Assembly: GCF_016086655.4 (NCBI RefSeq)
Contig: NC_052134.2
Span: 3,596,001-3,660,000 of the forward strand
DNA: 64,000 nt
Direction of reading: 5' to 3'
DNA from: Lepeophtheirus salmonis
Lineage: Eukaryota > Arthropoda > Copepoda > Siphonostomatoida > Caligidae
The first letter of the stretch is position 1, and each line of letters begins with the position of its first letter. Shown in pieces: positions 60,915-64,000 of this stretch. Position numbers and translations under genes: made by a program. The notes beneath the pieces were generated by a model. That model did no database searches. It was not told where the DNA came from and was given only the letters and a program-made list of their open reading frames with translations.

Positions 60915-61712
60915 ATGAAATTTATCGATCTCCTCGCTTTTAGTCTTGTTCTCTTCAATGTTGTATCTCCTCTCGTATCTGCATCTATTAAGAGTCCTCA
61001 AGATAATGAAAAGGTACTGGAAGAGCATTTATCTGACCTATTTGTAGGTCTAAAGGAGGACCCCATCATCAATGAACAAACTGTTGTGGAGGTAAGTCCT
61101 CCATTTGTGCAAGAAGACATTGCCGAAGTAGTTATTCAGAGAAAAAAAGAAGAAGATGGGGCGTGTCATCCCAAGGACTTATCTTGCTCTGGTAAGGTAT
61201 CCTTGATTGATACGATAACGGCAGGACAAATCGATGATATTATTGATGTTGGAAGTGGATCAGGGGATGATTCTGAGACTGTAGCTACTGCCATCGAGGG
61301 TCAATCTGATAATTTGATGGAACCCATTATGAAACCTTTCGCAAAAGTGACTCATAAGAAAGAAAAGGATTTGAATGCCTCCATTAATGAATCAAAGGCT
61401 GAAGAAGAGGATTCGAAAAAACCCTCTATGAAGACTCCTCCACTCATTTCATTACTTCAAGAAGGAGTAGAGGAAGAACTCAGTATCAAGGATAAAAAAG
61501 TAGAAGCCATCAAAGAGCATTCTCATGAAAAAGTAGTCCACCATCTCAACAACCATGCAAAGAATATAAAGAAAAAAACTGTTGTACCATCACTAAAGGC
61601 TCGAAGTGATGATATACTTATTCCAATGGACGAACCCAACGAAAAAGATGATAAGAAGAACGAAGAACATAGTCATGGACTTTTAGGATCTGTATTTAAT
61701 TTTTTTGGATAA
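60915..61712 (+). CDS. Secreted acidic/Lys-rich protein, candidate proteoglycan core
   Basis: Intronless, 265 aa, with the only plausible start giving a clear signal peptide (MKFIDLLAFSLVLFNVV, cut near residue 23). The mature protein is highly charged and probably largely disordered. Notable sites are Cys84 and Cys91 in CHPKDLSC (a possible small disulphide loop), DVGSGSGDDSE at 111-121 (two Ser-Gly dipeptides with acidic neighbours, as in glycosaminoglycan attachment sites), sequons N154-A-S and N158-E-S, a His/Lys-rich part around 200-222 (EHSHEKVVHHLNNHAKNIKK), and a hydrophobic end GLLGSVFNFFG. TATA box and AATAAA support transcription. No domain family is recognised; the proteoglycan idea is inference from the Ser-Gly motif. 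Confidence 0.85.
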   Translation: MKFIDLLAFSLVLFNVVSPLVSASIKSPQDNEKVLEEHLSDLFVGLKEDPIINEQTVVEVSPPFVQEDIAEVVIQRKKEEDGACHPKDLSCSGKVSLIDTITAGQIDDIIDVGSGSGDDSETVATAIEGQSDNLMEPIMKPFAKVTHKKEKDLNASINESKAEEEDSKKPSMKTPPLISLLQEGVEEELSIKDKKVEAIKEHSHEKVVHHLNNHAKNIKKKTVVPSLKARSDDILIPMDEPNEKDDKKNEEHSHGLLGSVFNFFG

Positions 61713-61913
61713 ATTGAAACTTTATCAATAGAATTTATGATTTTAGTTCTTTCTTTTTAAAACACTTACAATTCTTTCTATGAATTAAGATGCCCTCCTA
61801 TGCTGCTACAAAATTTGACTATTGTACTAATTTTACAGATATTTATGGATATATTCAAAGTTTATCTAGAGTTGTTTTTTTAAATTATTAGTTTCTTTCT
61901 GTGTTTGAATTGA

Positions 61914-61919
61914 AATAAA
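61914..61919 (+). other. Polyadenylation signal
   Basis: AATAAA 202 bp after the stop of the 265-aa secreted protein, giving a plausible short 3' UTR. Confidence 0.6.
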
Positions 61920-62048
61920 TATAGGTTTTTTATCGAAATAATATATTAAATGAGACATGAGTGATATAAAAGCTCTTTATTTTCAATTCTTAGGCTTGGG
62001 CCTTAGTACGTATTTTGATTAAATGGTAATTATATTAGTGAATACTCT

Positions 62049-62676
62049 TTACTGGCACGTAAATGCCCAGGAACAAGTAGTACATTCTCCTCCGCATTGA
62101 GAACTTAATAAACATAGAGACCCGCAATAATTTGAACATGACTTTGCTAGAAGTGGTGTGTATTTATTTGAGCAGTACTGAGTAGAGGGGCATTGGCTGT
62201 CTTGGGTGCAGCTGGTACACACTCCAGCATAGCAACTGTTGACACAGTCTTCATCTCGAAAGCAAACTGATCCATCAGGTAGAATTGTACGACATTCTCC
62301 ATTTAGTGGACTGGAAATTGATATGGAGCAATACTCGTTGAGGCCGCACTCTTCATTCTGGGAGCATCGACTCTTCCTGCAAAGTTTTAAAAGATGGCTT
62401 AGTTTCAAGTATTATAGATCAACTGTAGGATTTTTATTTTATATACTAATCAGTAATTACCAATTTTCGTAGGGTGGACATCGATACATCTTTTTAACTT
62501 TGATAATATCTTTTTCACTATACGTATTTTTTCTTCCAATGTCTTCGGGGCTGACTCCACTTTTTTTAGGAACGATGGTGAGAATGTCTCGATTTCTAAA
62601 ATTTTTACTAAATGCTCGAGCAGAGTAATGCATTATGGAATCATAGTCATATTCTTCTCCATACCCCGATGTAAAC
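62049..62676 (-). CDS. Astacin-family metalloprotease, 3' exons with Cys-rich tail
   Basis: Two exons on the minus strand (62461-62676, then 62049-62376) join through a GT-AG intron that splits a Trp codon. The first carries the end of an M12A astacin domain: YDYDSIMHYSARAFSKN (Met-turn, with the Tyr of SIMHY as a zinc ligand), TIVPKKSGVSPEDIGRKNTY, SEKDIIKVKKMYRC. The zinc-binding HExxHxxGxxH helix lies in an upstream exon not found before the window edge. The last exon encodes about 110 residues with 18 cysteines (for example CSQNEECGLNEYC, CFRDEDCVNSCYAGVC), a secreted Cys-rich module rather than the usual EGF/CUB pair. It starts in mid-codon at 62676, so the gene is partial here. Astacins are secreted zinc endopeptidases of gut, hatching or matrix processing; the role here is unknown. 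Confidence 0.85.
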
Positions 62677-64000
62677 CTATAAAAATCCATCACATTATTA
62701 TTTATTAAATATATCTTTGATCAACCTATTGTAACGCAAGTCAACAAAATTGTAAATAACTCATAATATATTTTAAGTTCCATTATATCTCATTCTATGT
62801 ATACTTGAGACGATGAAAACAAATTTGCCAATATTATTTTAGTACCAAATCTGACATTTGTGAATTTTTCATTTATAAGTGTGTTCGACCAAACTTTTCT
62901 GAAGAAAAAAAATTAATAATAATAAAAAACATAGTTGTATTCTCTGCAAAAGCTTATGTTAATTTCAAATCCGGATTAATAATTCATGTGGGATCATCTC
63001 ATTATGAGAACATGCAACTTAAATGTAAAAAAACTAACCCTTCTAAAGGTTTTGTTTGGAAGGAAATAACTTATTGGTTTTTCGGCTGAAATGATTTATT
63101 TGAACCTTTCATAATAATTAATTGGTTCATCTTTTAGTCACAAACAAGATCTCTATGGTTACTAGCTGGGCTAATTCAACAGTAAAATTGATTTTGATTT
63201 TTTTTTTTTTGAACACAGAAATTGCTCGAAGTTAGTGTGGAAACTTTTAAAAATCAGTAATGTGAATTGCATTGTTTGTTTTTTTTTAAATCAATCTGAT
63301 AGTTCATTTTTTATTTCATTTTTTTTACTCAAAAGTTGGTTCAAACCTATAATAAGTGTGAAATAGAAATTTAAAAAATCAAAAAGAACCAGATTTGGTG
63401 CAAAAATACTCATTTATTAATCAACGCGTCAAGTAGTACTAGAATTAGAGATATAGGTATAACTTAAAATATATTTTTTTGTTTATTTGTGTAATTGTTA
63501 ATCTGCTATTAACTAATATTCTTTAAGAATCTTTTACAATAAAGTTACAAAATAGATAGGCTTCGTGAAAAGTAACAGTTATTTCCTTCCTTCTATTTTA
63601 TATATATATATATATATTTTACTAGATTATTATTGCATACATAAATCAATCAATGACATTTGTGGAGTAAAAATAAGCACCATCAAGGACAAGGTGACTA
63701 TATATAAGGTGTGTCGATAAGAAATTTCTTTGCTTCTGTTTACTGGCTAATTTGATGACGTCACAGATAAGCCAATTTAGGAAGAAATTCGATAAAACAA
63801 ATTGTATAAATATATAATATAGTATTTTATACTCTCATAAAACAATACTGTTAGCGTGAATTTTTACCCTCCGACGACTACAGTAATAAAATTATTTCGA
63901 AAATAAATAAATTAAAGTTGTTTTAATGAAAAATAGGTCAGAACATAAATTTTCAAATAAATATACAAAAATAGTGGACATCTGATAGATTTGTAAAGGT
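62677..64000. other. Intron of the astacin gene and AT-rich DNA
   Basis: No exon with HExxH could be read on the minus strand. A (TA)n run is at 63599-63617. From about 63704, AAGGTGTGTCGATAAGAAAT followed by TGATGACGTCACAGATAAGC looks like the beginning of a transposon cut by the window edge, but no transposase is visible. Confidence 0.4.

Noticed and set aside
1..64000. CRISPR arrays, bacterial operons, rRNA or clear tRNA genes
   Set aside because: No regularly spaced direct repeats, ribosome-binding patterns, rRNA segments or foldable cloverleaf sequences were recognised; the tRNA-like words belong to a dispersed repeat.

Overview
The window looks like nuclear DNA of an arthropod: AT-rich, few genes, short GT-AG introns (57-79 nt), TATA/AATAAA signals, and many decayed Tc1/mariner transposons. 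The transposase types resemble those I associate with parasitic copepods such as the salmon louse. That species guess is inference; no database was searched.

Layout. 0-17.5 kb is mostly gene-free and holds mariner fragments, a GGTC-rich repeat, a tRNA-SINE-like repeat family and a hAT-type MITE. The last two coding exons of an unidentified gene lie at 17.6-23.3 kb on the + strand, separated by a 5.1 kb intron. At 25.0-26.5 kb is the relic of a multi-copy transposon-like protein (DUF7869-like), with a partial second copy at 43.3-44.1 kb. A non-LTR endonuclease relic lies at 30.5-31.2 kb.

The centre of the window is a large inverted duplication. Two six-exon genes for a secreted plant/ascorbate-type haem peroxidase (324 aa, complete distal and proximal haem signatures) face each other at 31.8-33.2 kb (-) and 48.8-50.2 kb (+), about 15.7 kb apart. 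Their middle exons and introns are identical or nearly so, while the flanks have drifted, which suggests gene conversion. The spacer is filled with transposons, including a three-level nest: a Mos1-like mariner split by a MITE that is itself split by a second mariner.

50-57 kb is AT-rich with a retroelement tail and one weak small secreted-peptide candidate. A THAP-domain P-element-like transposase relic lies at 57.3-59.4 kb. The right end has two real genes: an intronless 265-aa secreted acidic protein with a Ser-Gly glycosaminoglycan-attachment-like motif (60.9-61.7 kb, +), and the 3' end of an astacin metalloprotease with an 18-cysteine tail (62.0-62.7 kb, -), whose 5' exons are not in view.

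The genes do not form an obvious pathway. Peroxidase, astacin and the acidic protein are all predicted to be secreted, but clustering by function is not shown.
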